A stretch of DNA of 9,268 bases from CAYJDG01 sp964368875 (GCA_964368875.1 CAYJDG010000063.1:1-9268); one strand, 5' to 3'; shown: positions 1-7,160, counted from the stretch's first letter. The notes: generated from the sequence alone by a model not told the origin. Program-made: numbers and translations.

Positions 1-52
1 CTTTGGCGGCAACGTGTACGTCCTGCCAGGTGAGGGGATAATCGGTGGGCAT
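1..52 (-). CDS. N-terminal fragment of a probable phosphoribosyltransferase
   Basis: Only 17 codons lie in the window, beginning at the ATG at 52-50 and reading MPTDYPLTWQDVHVAAK before the edge cuts the gene. A hydrophobic residue followed by [ST]W, two or three residues and then H is how many bacterial xanthine/hypoxanthine-type phosphoribosyltransferases (Gpt-like purine salvage enzymes) begin. That resemblance is from memory and is the only basis for the name. The start lies 37 bases downstream of the DUF4864 gene on the same strand, with no terminator between, so the two may be co-transcribed. No strong Shine-Dalgarno sequence is visible. The fragment is too short to exclude another family. 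Confidence 0.4.
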   Translation of the reverse strand, partial: MPTDYPLTWQDVHVAAK

Positions 53-89
53 GGCCCATTATTTACAGGAAGTCAGCAGGACTGAAAAG

Positions 90-539
90 TTATATCTGCT
101 GGCCGTCCGGATCGAGCATCAGGACGTTGTCGATCTGCCAGTCGCCCGCGGCGGAGCGCACCAGCCGGAAGAGGAAGACATACGACTGATCATCCTCGCC
201 TTTGACTTCGACTTTCTGGATTTCAAACCCGCCTGCGTGGCTGCGCCCCAAGAAACGGTAACTGGCGTGATTGTAAAGCTCCCAGAAGTTCAGGCGCATC
301 ATGGTCGCGAAACGCAGCGGGCTTTTGTATTTTCCCTGAAATGCCGCCGATAGCGCTGCATAGGCAGCGGTGGAATTGCGATCCCGGAAGGCGCTCAGCT
401 GTTTGGCGACAACCATCTGGACGGGGTCTGTGAGGGCGGGTGTCTCTGCGCGTGCGGGAAGGGCTGAAAAAAGGAAGGCAGCCAGGAAAATTCCAGCGAT
501 CCAACTCATGACTTTGGGGCGTACCTGCCCTATACTCAT
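90..539 (-). CDS. DUF4864 family exported protein
   Basis: Small exported protein of 149 residues from the ATG at 539. The N-terminus has a basic stretch, then a hydrophobic core (roughly WIAGIFLAAFLFSAL) and an A-R-A cleavage site before ETPALTDP, so it is probably periplasmic. The mature part matches what I know of DUF4864: a helix with a QLSAFRDRNSTAAY-type segment, a conserved aromatic stretch around ELYNHASYRFLG, and a C-terminal sheet ending WQIDNVLMLDPDG. No biochemical role is known to me for the family. The frame can extend to a GTG at 560, but the ATG at 539 has GGAG nine bases upstream (552-549) and is preferred. It is divergent from the DUF1223 gene and may share an operon with the phosphoribosyltransferase-like gene downstream. 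Confidence 0.8.
   Translation of the reverse strand: MSIGQVRPKVMSWIAGIFLAAFLFSALPARAETPALTDPVQMVVAKQLSAFRDRNSTAAYAALSAAFQGKYKSPLRFATMMRLNFWELYNHASYRFLGRSHAGGFEIQKVEVKGEDDQSYVFLFRLVRSAAGDWQIDNVLMLDPDGQQI
508..536 (+). promoter_or_regulatory. Candidate promoter for the DUF1223 gene
   Basis: A TATACT hexamer at 531-536 (five of six matches to the -10 consensus) lies 17 bases after ATGACT at 508-513 (four of six matches to TTGACA). This would give a transcript start near 543 and a leader of about 30 bases before the ATG at 573. The elements lie inside the first codons of the divergent DUF4864 gene. Identified by eye only. Confidence 0.4.
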
Positions 540-572
540 AGACAGCTTCTCCACATTCACTCTCAGGGTATC

Positions 573-1379
573 ATGCAGAGCTTTAAGTTTTTCTTAACTA
601 TCGCGGTTTTTCTCTGCTTGAGCGGGGCCTTGAGCACAGTGCAGGGCAAGGAGCCACCTAAGCCGCCCGCCTACGCCGAGGCCGGTGATTACATTGGGTA
701 TGTCTGGCCTTACGATAATCACGATCTGGATAAAGATCTCGGTTCTGCGCCGATCGTGCTCGAACTCTTCACGGCGCAAGGGTGCATGTATTGTCCGGTG
801 GCCGATCGCTTCTTTGCGGATCTACTAGAACGTAATCCGGCGATCATAGGACTTGCGTATCATGTGACTTACCGCGATGTCCAAAAGGGCAGCTTCGGCA
901 TGAATTTTTCGACGACGCGGCAATTTGAATACGTCAAAAATATCACCGGCAGCACTGTGTATGTACCCCAGCTCGTCATCAACGGACAGTTTCAGACCAG
1001 TGGTGCCAAGTACAGCGAAGTCTATGAGATGATGAAGAAAACCGCTGCAGCCCCGCCGCAGCGCATTACAGTAAAAACGGACGGCGAGAATCTTTATGCG
1101 CTTGAACTGCCAATCCTGAACCGCCTTGATGAAGAGAAGGCTACGATCACTATCATGCAGTATCAAAAGCCGATCGTGCGTAAAGTTGCCGAAGGTGTGA
1201 ACGTTAATCAGCAGATTAAGTATGCGCGCATCGTGTCATCGATCACGCCTGTGACGACCTGGACGCCGGATAAAAAGACCCTTAATCTCGAAATTATACC
1301 TGAGGAAAATTCCGGCGGAGCGGTGGTGATGCTGCAGAACGCCGAGCGCATCCTCGCCGTTGCCGATATCCAGTTTTAA
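573..1379 (+). CDS. DUF1223 family secreted thioredoxin-like protein
   Basis: Protein of 268 residues. An N-terminal signal peptide is visible (K5, hydrophobic core FFLTIAVFLCLSGALS, probable cleavage near residue 25), so it is likely periplasmic. The segment at residues 62-77, VLELFTAQGCMYCPVA, is the hallmark of DUF1223. It places a CxxC pair (C71, C74) where thioredoxin folds carry their redox cysteines. YVPQLVINGQ at 130-139 supplies the cis-proline-like position (P132). The family is predicted to have a thioredoxin fold; its substrate is unknown. Many relatives read CSSCP, whereas this one reads CMYCP. The ATG at 573 has AGGG a few bases upstream. The gene converges on polA and the stop codons overlap (1376-1379), with no terminator between them. 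Confidence 0.85.
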   Translation: MQSFKFFLTIAVFLCLSGALSTVQGKEPPKPPAYAEAGDYIGYVWPYDNHDLDKDLGSAPIVLELFTAQGCMYCPVADRFFADLLERNPAIIGLAYHVTYRDVQKGSFGMNFSTTRQFEYVKNITGSTVYVPQLVINGQFQTSGAKYSEVYEMMKKTAAAPPQRITVKTDGENLYALELPILNRLDEEKATITIMQYQKPIVRKVAEGVNVNQQIKYARIVSSITPVTTWTPDKKTLNLEIIPEENSGGAVVMLQNAERILAVADIQF

Positions 1380-4165
1380 TGGGCTTCAGCCCAGTTGTCC
1401 GCTGATCCGACCGAGGCTTCCAGCGGGATGCTGAAGGTGGCGACGGCCTCCATTTCCGCTTTGATGCGCGCGCAGACAGCTTCGAGATCAGCTTCTGGCA
1501 CTTCAAAAACCAGCTCATCATGAACCTGCAGCAGCATGCGTGCATTCAGCTCGCCTGTGCTAATCAAGCGGTCAAGGCGGATCATCGCCAGTTTGACTAG
1601 ATCGGCGGCGGTCCCCTGTAGCGGCGCGTTGATCGCCTGCCGCTCGGCTCCGGCCCTGCGTGCCCCGTTCTTATCGGCGATCCCGGGGATGACGCATTTG
1701 CGGCCATAGAGTGTTTTTACGAAACCATGAGTGCGCGCATAAATTTTGGTTTGCTCCATAAATTGCGCGAGTTCCGGGAAGCGTGCGAAATATTGTTTGA
1801 TAAACGTATTCGCTTCGCCGGGCGTAACGCCAATCTGGCGGGCGAGACCGAAGCCGCTGATGCCATAGATGATGCCGAAGTTGATGGCTTTGGCGCGGCG
1901 GCGGACATCTGAGGTCATTTCACTGAGCGGCACGCCGAAAACTTTGGACGCGGTGATTGCGTGAATGTCATCACCTTGTCGGAACGCGTCTTTAAGCGTC
2001 TCAATCCCGGCCAGCTCGGCGGCGAGGCGCAATTCAATCTGACTATAGTCTGCAGAAACAATTTTGTGGCCGGGGCTAGCGACGAATGCCCGGCGGATCA
2101 TGCGGCCTTCTTCGGTGCGGATCGGAATATTCTGCAGGTTCGGATCGGATGAGGATAAGCGCCCGGTCGAAGTGGAGGCCATCGCGAACGATGTATGGAC
2201 GCGCCCGGTCGCTGGATTGATCGCTTCCTGCAAGGCTTCGGTGTAAGTCGATTTCAGCTTCGAGAGGTGCCGCCATTCAAGAATTTTTTCGACGAACACG
2301 TGGCCCTGCGCAGCGAGTTCTTCGAGAACATCGACGGCGGTCGACCAGTCCCCGGTTTTGGTTTTTGCACCGCCCGGCAGACCCATTTCATCAAAGAGCA
2401 CCACGCCAAGCTGTTTGGGTGAGCCGACATTGAATGGGTGACCAGCCTCTTTCTGGATGGCGACTTCAGCGGCGGCGATTTTTTCGCCAAAAATATGGCT
2501 GAGATTTTTCAGGACGGCGGGATCGACGCGGATGCCCGCGAATTCCATCCGGGCAATCACGGGCGCGAGGGGGCGTTCGATGTCTTCATAAACGACAGCC
2601 ATTTTTTCGCGGGCGACGCGGGGTTTGAGCGATTCATAAAGACGCAGCGTAAAGTCAGCGTCTTCGGCTGCATAATCGCAGGCTTTATCGAGCGGAACTT
2701 CGGCAAACGAGATGCGGTTGCGGCCAGTCCCAGTCACTTCATCATAGGAAATCATCTGATGCCCGCAGACTAGCTGCGCCAGTTCATCGAGACCGTGGCC
2801 ATGGGCCGTGCCGTCGAGCACGTAGGAGAGCAGCATCGTATCTTCAGGATTTTTGATATCGACGCCGTGATGCAGAAACATCTGCGCATCATATTTAATA
2901 TTGTGGCCAACCTTAAGAACAGCCGGATCTTCAAGCAAAGGTTTGAGCGCGGCTATAACCATTTTTAAGGGCAATTGCTTGGGTGTATCGGCAGCAGGCT
3001 GGGAGAGGAGATCGCCGCTTTTGCCATGGGCAAGCGGAATATAGCAGGCGCTTCCAGCACGGGGAGAGAGCGAGATGCCAACAAGCGCGGCGCGTGCCGG
3101 GGTCAGGCCCGTGGTTTCAGTATCGACGGCAACGATGCGCGCGGCGTAGGCGGCTTCGATCCATTTTTTGAGCGCGTCTTCGCTGGTCACAAGTTCGTAG
3201 GTTTGTGCAACTGCCGTAACCGCTGTGAGCGGCACAGAGACCACCGGGGCTGCCGTGACCGGAGCTGGCGAGGTCGGGGCTTTTGTTCCAATCCGTGCGA
3301 CCAGCGAACGGAAGCCTTGCTGCTGTAGAAAAGAGACGAGCTTGTCCGAGAAAGGATTTTCAGGCACCAGCTGATCGATGCTCAGGGGAACCGCAACATT
3401 TTCATCAAGGCATACCAGCCGTTTGGAAATTCGTGCAGCCTCGGCATGTTGTTCGAGAGCTTCCCGACGCTTGGGCTGTTTGATCTGGGCGGTTGAGGCC
3501 AGCAGATTTTCAAGATCACCATATTCGGTGATCAACTGGGCCGCTGTTTTCACACCGATGCCGGGAACGCCGGGAACGTTGTCACTGGCATCGCCTGCCA
3601 AAGCCTGTACATCGGTGACTTTGTCCGGTGTGACGCCGAATTTTTCAAAAACTTCATCAGGTCCGATATAGACCTGTTTCATCGGGTCCATCATGCGGAC
3701 GCCCGGGCGTACCAGTTGCATCAGGTCTTTGTCGGACGAGATGATTGTGACCGGAATATTCTGCGCCTGCGCCAGTTTGGCATAAGTGGCGATCAGGTCA
3801 TCGGCCTCGAAACCTTCCAGTTCCATGTTGGGCAGGCCAAACGCGCTCGCGGCTTCTTTGATCAGCGGAAATTGCGGCACCAGATCAGGCGGGGTCTCAT
3901 CGCGGTTGGCTTTGTAATCAGCGTAAATATCGTAGCGGAAATTTTTCCGGGCAGCATCAAAGACGACGGCGATGCGCGCCAAAGGATGATCGTTCAGGGT
4001 TTTTAGCAACATGTTGCAGAAACCCAGCACGGCCCCGACCGGGGTGCCATCAGGCCGGGTCAATGGCGGCAGGGCGTGGAAGGCGCGGAAAATAAATCCC
4101 GAGCCATCGATGAGGATCAATTCTTGGGGCGCGGCTGAGATATCTGGCTGAGGGGCTGAGGTCAT
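1376..4165 (-). CDS. polA: DNA polymerase I
   Basis: Family A DNA polymerase of 929 residues, about the size of the E. coli enzyme (928). It fills gaps and removes RNA primers in replication and repair. Residues 15-290 are the 5'-3' nuclease, with the metal-binding acidic residues D20, D70, E120/D122/D123, D145/D147 and D192/D195 present. Residues 340-520 are the 3'-5' proofreading domain and look active: DTE at 348-350, GHNIKYD with N422 and D426, and YxxxD at Y498-D502. The polymerase domain has motif A (SADYSQIEL, D706), motif B (R755, K759, F763, Y767) and motif C (QVHDE, H882-D883). F763 corresponds to E. coli F762, which disfavours dideoxynucleotides. An Ala/Pro/Val-rich linker occupies about 294-320. 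The ATG at 4165 has only AGG two bases upstream as a ribosome site, and a terminator-like hairpin ends five bases before it, which suggests weak or regulated expression. Confidence 0.98.
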   Translation of the reverse strand: MTSAPQPDISAAPQELILIDGSGFIFRAFHALPPLTRPDGTPVGAVLGFCNMLLKTLNDHPLARIAVVFDAARKNFRYDIYADYKANRDETPPDLVPQFPLIKEAASAFGLPNMELEGFEADDLIATYAKLAQAQNIPVTIISSDKDLMQLVRPGVRMMDPMKQVYIGPDEVFEKFGVTPDKVTDVQALAGDASDNVPGVPGIGVKTAAQLITEYGDLENLLASTAQIKQPKRREALEQHAEAARISKRLVCLDENVAVPLSIDQLVPENPFSDKLVSFLQQQGFRSLVARIGTKAPTSPAPVTAAPVVSVPLTAVTAVAQTYELVTSEDALKKWIEAAYAARIVAVDTETTGLTPARAALVGISLSPRAGSACYIPLAHGKSGDLLSQPAADTPKQLPLKMVIAALKPLLEDPAVLKVGHNIKYDAQMFLHHGVDIKNPEDTMLLSYVLDGTAHGHGLDELAQLVCGHQMISYDEVTGTGRNRISFAEVPLDKACDYAAEDADFTLRLYESLKPRVAREKMAVVYEDIERPLAPVIARMEFAGIRVDPAVLKNLSHIFGEKIAAAEVAIQKEAGHPFNVGSPKQLGVVLFDEMGLPGGAKTKTGDWSTAVDVLEELAAQGHVFVEKILEWRHLSKLKSTYTEALQEAINPATGRVHTSFAMASTSTGRLSSSDPNLQNIPIRTEEGRMIRRAFVASPGHKIVSADYSQIELRLAAELAGIETLKDAFRQGDDIHAITASKVFGVPLSEMTSDVRRRAKAINFGIIYGISGFGLARQIGVTPGEANTFIKQYFARFPELAQFMEQTKIYARTHGFVKTLYGRKCVIPGIADKNGARRAGAERQAINAPLQGTAADLVKLAMIRLDRLISTGELNARMLLQVHDELVFEVPEADLEAVCARIKAEMEAVATFSIPLEASVGSADNWAEAH

Positions 4166-4170
4166 GACCT

Positions 4171-4209
4171 AAAAAAGCCCTGCTTCCGGATGAAAGCAAG
4201 GCTTTTTTT
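4171..4209 (-). terminator. Terminator-like hairpin between the 675-residue gene and polA
   Basis: Inverted repeat: 4171-4185 (AAAAAAGCCCTGCTT) pairs with 4194-4208 (AAGCAAGGCTTTTTT) over 15 positions with one mismatch (4180/4199) around an 8-base loop. Each strand ends in a run of at least six T, so it could stop transcription both ways. It lies 25 bases after the stop codon of the 675-residue gene, whose natural terminator it would be. It also ends five bases before the polA ATG, so any polA transcript starting upstream of it must carry it in its leader. Confidence 0.8.
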
Positions 4210-4233
4210 AAAACGATAAATTCTAATCGCGGC

Positions 4234-6261
4234 TTAGTGTTTAAAAATCCTGCCAAGTAAATCGCCTGCAACACCATTATTTCCCTGCGGTGCGTAGATT
4301 CCGCTGAGGACGCGGCCAGCAAGACCTTCAACGGCAGCGTCGGTCGAGCGTTGACGCAAATGATCGGAGACGGACGCACGGGCCTCTGCAACCCGAGCCA
4401 GATATGCTGGATCAGCAGCAGCGGCACCAAACGCGCCGCGCATATTTGCTGGGGCATTCCCGCCCGCAGCAAGGATTGCAGCCTGTTGACGCGCTGTTTC
4501 CCGGTCATAACGTCCGGCCATAAATGTGCCTTCAGCCATAGTCGCGCCGGCTTCACCGACTGCACCGAGAATCCCATCGCGACCGCGCATGCGTGCAAGA
4601 ATTTCGCGTTCACCTTGACGCACGACCGTATCAACCGTACCAGCAACCCGGGGATCACTAAATCCAGAAGGGTTGGGGTTAAAACCAGGCGTCGCGAGTG
4701 CAGGATAATAGCCAGGGCGATAGCTGCCTGCGACCGCAGTCGTAGCGTATGCAGGTGTATTCGGTGATACGAAAGGTTGCGGGCCGCCTTGGCGCATTGA
4801 CTGTTGCAGCTCAGCCAGACGATAGGCCTCCGGGCTGCCCAATCTGATCGGATTTGCCCCACCGCTTTGCGGAACTGCGCGCTCTGGAATGGCTCCGGGA
4901 ATTGTAATCCCGTTTCCAGCCGTCTGAACTGTCGCAGCTGGAACAGGGGCCGGAGCCACCGCAACAGTTGGAGGTGCAGCTGGAGTTGGAGCTGGTGCCG
5001 CGACAGGGGCAGGTGCAGGGGTAGGAGCTGGAGCTGCGGTCACAACCGGGGCCGCAGCAGGAATGGCGTAGCGCTGGACGCGACCTGCCTTAAGGTCGGC
5101 CATCACAGTTGCGCCCTGCGTTCTGGTTTCAGTACCGATAATCCCGTCCATGGTGCCATCCGGCTTGGTCGAGATCGGCATTTTCGCGCCATTGGCAACC
5201 ATCGCCCATTGCGCAGTCTGTTTTTCTTCCTTGGTCGCTTTCGAGTCTTTGAGCACGCGCTCGATATAGGCTTGCGCTTCGGGTGTGCCCTGAACCTTGG
5301 CTTGCAGTGCTTGATTGACTTTCTGCATATCGGGTTTGCCATCGGCACCCATCAGATTATTTTTTGATGCGAAAGCGTTGAGAGCTGCTTCACGGTCTTT
5401 GCCATCAAAGCCAGCAATCCGCAAATAAGCGTCGCGTTGCTGAGCGGTGTAGTTGATCGCTGCGGCAGCAGGTGCTGCAGCAGGGGCAGGCGGTGCAACT
5501 GGTGCAACTGTTACAGCTGGAGGAGCAGCGGGGGTAGGTGCTGGAGCTGGTGCTGCAGCAGCTGCGGCTTGCTCACGCAGTTTCAAAATATCCGCAGCGC
5601 CGATTGTTCCGTTTACCGTAGATACCTGAACGTCGACGCCGTCGACTTTCATTACGCCTTTGCCGTCCTTACGGTTGATGCCCACATCGGTGATATCGAC
5701 TTTGGTGACCTTGCCCTCTGCAGTCATTTTATAGAACTCAGGGACTCCCGGTTTAAGCGGGTCGCTAACAGTAATGTATTTATTTCCCTGCGCATCCTGC
5801 ATGGCACTGCCCTGCAGAACAGGTCTGGCAACTTCCGGCGGTGCCGGCGGAGGGGCTGGTGGAGCAGCAATTGGTCCGCCCGGATAGCTCTGGCCCTGCT
5901 GCAATGGCGGATATACTTGGTTTGGATCGACGCGGCGTGCCTGTTCAGGGGGCGGAAGTCTGCCGGTTGCCTGACGCAACGCTGTAACATCATCGGCATT
6001 GAGGGAGGTCCCGGTCAGTCTAACCTGCACGTTGCGGGCATCAGACATGGTGAGGATTGCGGCGCCATCCGGACGGAAACCGGAGGTCGCGAATTCGGCG
6101 CGGGTGACGCTGCCGTCACGGGCGATACGGTAGCCTTCGGGTTTGCCGGGGATCATCGAACCTTGCACGCTGACATACGTGTTTCCCTGAGCATCCTGCG
6201 CGGTATAACCCGCCAAGGGAGCAGAGACTGAACCGGTAGCAGCTTTGGGATCAATAGCCAT
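4234..6261 (-). CDS. Ala/Pro-rich multidomain protein with duplicated domain, function unknown
   Basis: Protein of 675 residues, not recognised as a named family. Residues 18-97 and 151-230 are two copies of one domain, each beginning around QDAQGN and ending in VQV plus a short helix with LR[QE]. They are separated by a proline-rich linker containing APPAPPPAPP. An Ala/Pro linker follows (231-269). Residues 270-322 (including LRIAGFDGKDREAALNAF and GADGKPD) and 362-381 (including DGIIGTETR) resemble peptidoglycan-binding domain repeats by eye. A second Ala/Pro linker (401-447) leads to a helical, Ala/Arg-rich C-terminal region ending GRIFKH. There is no signal peptide or membrane segment, so export, if it happens, would need another route. 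The ATG at 6261 follows AAGGG nine bases upstream. The gene follows two exported-protein genes on the same strand, which together with the domain hints points to the cell envelope. That is inference; a scaffold or cytoplasmic role is possible. Confidence 0.85.
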   Translation of the reverse strand: MAIDPKAATGSVSAPLAGYTAQDAQGNTYVSVQGSMIPGKPEGYRIARDGSVTRAEFATSGFRPDGAAILTMSDARNVQVRLTGTSLNADDVTALRQATGRLPPPEQARRVDPNQVYPPLQQGQSYPGGPIAAPPAPPPAPPEVARPVLQGSAMQDAQGNKYITVSDPLKPGVPEFYKMTAEGKVTKVDITDVGINRKDGKGVMKVDGVDVQVSTVNGTIGAADILKLREQAAAAAAPAPAPTPAAPPAVTVAPVAPPAPAAAPAAAAINYTAQQRDAYLRIAGFDGKDREAALNAFASKNNLMGADGKPDMQKVNQALQAKVQGTPEAQAYIERVLKDSKATKEEKQTAQWAMVANGAKMPISTKPDGTMDGIIGTETRTQGATVMADLKAGRVQRYAIPAAAPVVTAAPAPTPAPAPVAAPAPTPAAPPTVAVAPAPVPAATVQTAGNGITIPGAIPERAVPQSGGANPIRLGSPEAYRLAELQQSMRQGGPQPFVSPNTPAYATTAVAGSYRPGYYPALATPGFNPNPSGFSDPRVAGTVDTVVRQGEREILARMRGRDGILGAVGEAGATMAEGTFMAGRYDRETARQQAAILAAGGNAPANMRGAFGAAAADPAYLARVAEARASVSDHLRQRSTDAAVEGLAGRVLSGIYAPQGNNGVAGDLLGRIFKH
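4921..5061 (-). repeat. Ala/Pro low-complexity linker (second)
   Basis: Encodes residues 401-447 of the 675-residue protein, made of repeated AP, APTP and APAP units with Val and Thr. On the plus strand it reads as imperfect GGAGCTGG/GGTGC repeats. It is probably a flexible extended tether. The repetitive DNA also opens the opposite frames and produces artificial antisense reading frames. Confidence 0.75.
5455..5571 (-). repeat. Ala/Pro low-complexity linker (first)
   Basis: Encodes residues 231-269: an alanine run, then AP/APTP units and VAPVAPPAPAAAPAAAA. It links the second copy of the duplicated domain to the peptidoglycan-binding-like region. The composition is similar to the other linker, suggesting both grew by slippage or local duplication. 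Confidence 0.75.
5572..5811 (-). repeat. Duplicated domain, copy 2
   Basis: Encodes residues 151-230 of the 675-residue protein. It aligns with copy 1 over the whole length: QDAQGNKYITV against QDAQGNTYVSV, KPGVPEFYKM against PGKPEGYRI, a GKVTK/GSVTR turn, a DG pair, VQV, and a closing helix KLRE against ALRQ. The two copies clearly differ in sequence, so the duplication is old rather than a recent tandem event. Confidence 0.75.
5971..6210 (-). repeat. Duplicated domain, copy 1
   Basis: Encodes residues 18-97, the N-terminal copy of the roughly 80-residue domain. The strand-turn pattern (QDAQGNTYVSV, then GYRIARDGSVTR, then a VQV strand) suggests a small beta-rich unit followed by one helix. 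No named domain was recognised. Confidence 0.75.
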
Positions 6262-6298
6262 ATCAACACACCCTTTAATTCTGTTTCAGGACAGATTA

Positions 6299-6304
6299 CT
6301 TATA
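6299..6304 (-). promoter_or_regulatory. Candidate -10 element for the 675-residue gene
   Basis: On the minus strand TATAAG (five of six matches to TATAAT) lies in a very A/T-rich stretch (about 6285-6330), some 37 bases before the ATG at 6261. No convincing -35 hexamer is found at the usual distance, so an activator or a different sigma factor may be needed, or the call may be wrong. Confidence 0.3.
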
Positions 6305-6365
6305 ATTATGTTAATTTGAACTTAATGATAGCACTTTCGAGGGGTATTCGCCACTTTTTCTGCAT

Positions 6366-6399
6366 AAAAAAGCCCCGGCCAGTTGAGGCGGGGCTTTTT
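6366..6399 (-). terminator. Terminator after the lipoprotein gene
   Basis: The arms AAAAAGCCCCG (6367-6377) and CGGGGCTTTTT (6389-6399) pair over 11 bases around an 11-base loop. On the minus strand the stem is followed by a run of six T ending at 6366. It lies 15 bases past the stop of the lipoprotein gene, the expected position for a Rho-independent terminator, and about 105 bases before the next start codon. Confidence 0.85.
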
Positions 6400-6414
6400 A
6401 AGAAACAGGTCGAA

Positions 6415-7083
6415 TTAGCGTCTATAACCCGGAAGAAGGTTATTGATCCGGCCATTCCAAGTGCTCAGCGGGTGGGCATAAGCAAGATCCGACGGGATTG
6501 GTCCGCCCGGGCGATTGTAAGCTCCGGCCTCGATATCGTATGTGCACCGGGTTACGGCCTTCAAATAGGCTTCCTGAAGCTTCTGGTCCTGCTGTTCGCC
6601 AACATAGACACCAGCAACCCCTGCCAGAACTGCCGAGGCGATTTTAAAGGTACCGCCGCCTATGAGGCTGCCACCCACAAGACCTGCTGTACCGAGCAGG
6701 CCTGCATTCAACTGTTTTGGTGGTGGTCCGGGTATCAGGGTAAAAATTTCCCGCGTGTTCGAGGTCGCGGTCGTCGCGGCGACTTGGTTCGGATTGGCCC
6801 CCAGGTAATTATAGTAGCCCGCATATGGAGTGTAAGCTGGGGATCTCGGGACGGTATAAGCCGGGTAGGTGTACCCGTTGATGACGACAGGATTGAAGGC
6901 CATAGAGAGTTCATTGGTCCGCGTCACCTGAATATTGGCGGCCGCGCAGGCAGATGAGCCGTAATCCTTGATGCCGCTATGCTGGGGGGCATTACGAACG
7001 GTGTTGTCATCCGACGGCATAGTGCCACAGGCAGTTAGACCTGCGAGTACAGCCACTCCGCCACCGAGTTTTGCAATCGACAT
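6415..7083 (-). CDS. Lipoprotein with glycine-zipper segment, function unknown
   Basis: Protein of 222 residues with a lipoprotein signal: K5, a hydrophobic core GGGVAVLAG, and a lipobox LTAC with the lipidated cysteine at C19. The mature protein would be anchored in the outer or inner membrane by its lipid. Residues 60-100 are rich in Tyr and Pro (YTYPAYTVP, YTPYAGYYNY). Residues 127-162 form a Gly/Ala/Val stretch with G at three- and four-residue spacing (GLLGTAGLVGG, AGVAGVYVG), followed by EQQDQKLQEAY. This resembles the glycine-zipper region of Rickettsia 17-kDa-antigen/SlyB-type lipoproteins, where it forms a membrane-inserting helical hairpin. C46 and C180 could form a disulfide. The ATG at 7083 follows GGAG eight bases upstream. 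It lies between two other unknown genes on the same strand, with hairpins on both sides. The lipoprotein call is solid; the function is unknown. Confidence 0.85.
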   Translation of the reverse strand: MSIAKLGGGVAVLAGLTACGTMPSDDNTVRNAPQHSGIKDYGSSACAAANIQVTRTNELSMAFNPVVINGYTYPAYTVPRSPAYTPYAGYYNYLGANPNQVAATTATSNTREIFTLIPGPPPKQLNAGLLGTAGLVGGSLIGGGTFKIASAVLAGVAGVYVGEQQDQKLQEAYLKAVTRCTYDIEAGAYNRPGGPIPSDLAYAHPLSTWNGRINNLLPGYRR

Positions 7084-7113
7084 AGGACATTCTCCATTTC
7101 TAATCGGTTCTAC

Positions 7114-7150
7114 AAATGCGCCTGAGCCATGGGGATCAGGCGCATTTTTT
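7114..7150 (-). terminator. Terminator-like hairpin after the 242-residue gene
   Basis: A perfect 12-base inverted repeat: AAATGCGCCTGA (7114-7125) with TCAGGCGCATTT (7136-7147), loop of 10 bases. In the direction of the minus-strand genes the trailing T run is short (TTTGT), whereas the plus strand has six T (7145-7150). As a terminator for the gene ending at 7161 it may therefore be leaky, allowing read-through into the lipoprotein gene that starts 30 bases further on. Confidence 0.7.
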
Positions 7151-7160
7151 AAGCTTATTT

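Noticed and set aside
45..353. Plus-strand open frame of 102 codons
   Set aside because: Antisense to the DUF4864 gene, which has a convincing signal peptide and family features.
4351..4767. Plus-strand open frame of 138 codons
   Set aside because: Antisense to the C-terminal part of the 675-residue gene, with no recognisable protein features.
4050..4964. Open minus-strand frame of 304 codons
   Set aside because: It overlaps the 675-residue gene and the polA start in another frame, runs through the terminator region, and has the Arg/Leu/Ser-rich composition of a shifted frame over GC-rich coding DNA.
4921..5571. Repetitive GGAGCTG/GGTGCAG stretches as a CRISPR array or intergenic repeat
   Set aside because: They are imperfect, without regular spacers, and are explained fully by Ala/Pro codons in a long open frame.
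4804..6231. Plus-strand open frames at 4804-5367 and 5437-6231
   Set aside because: They are antisense to the 675-residue gene. Their Cys/Arg/Ser/Trp-rich runs are the complement of Ala/Pro codons, and the real frame has clear domain repeats.
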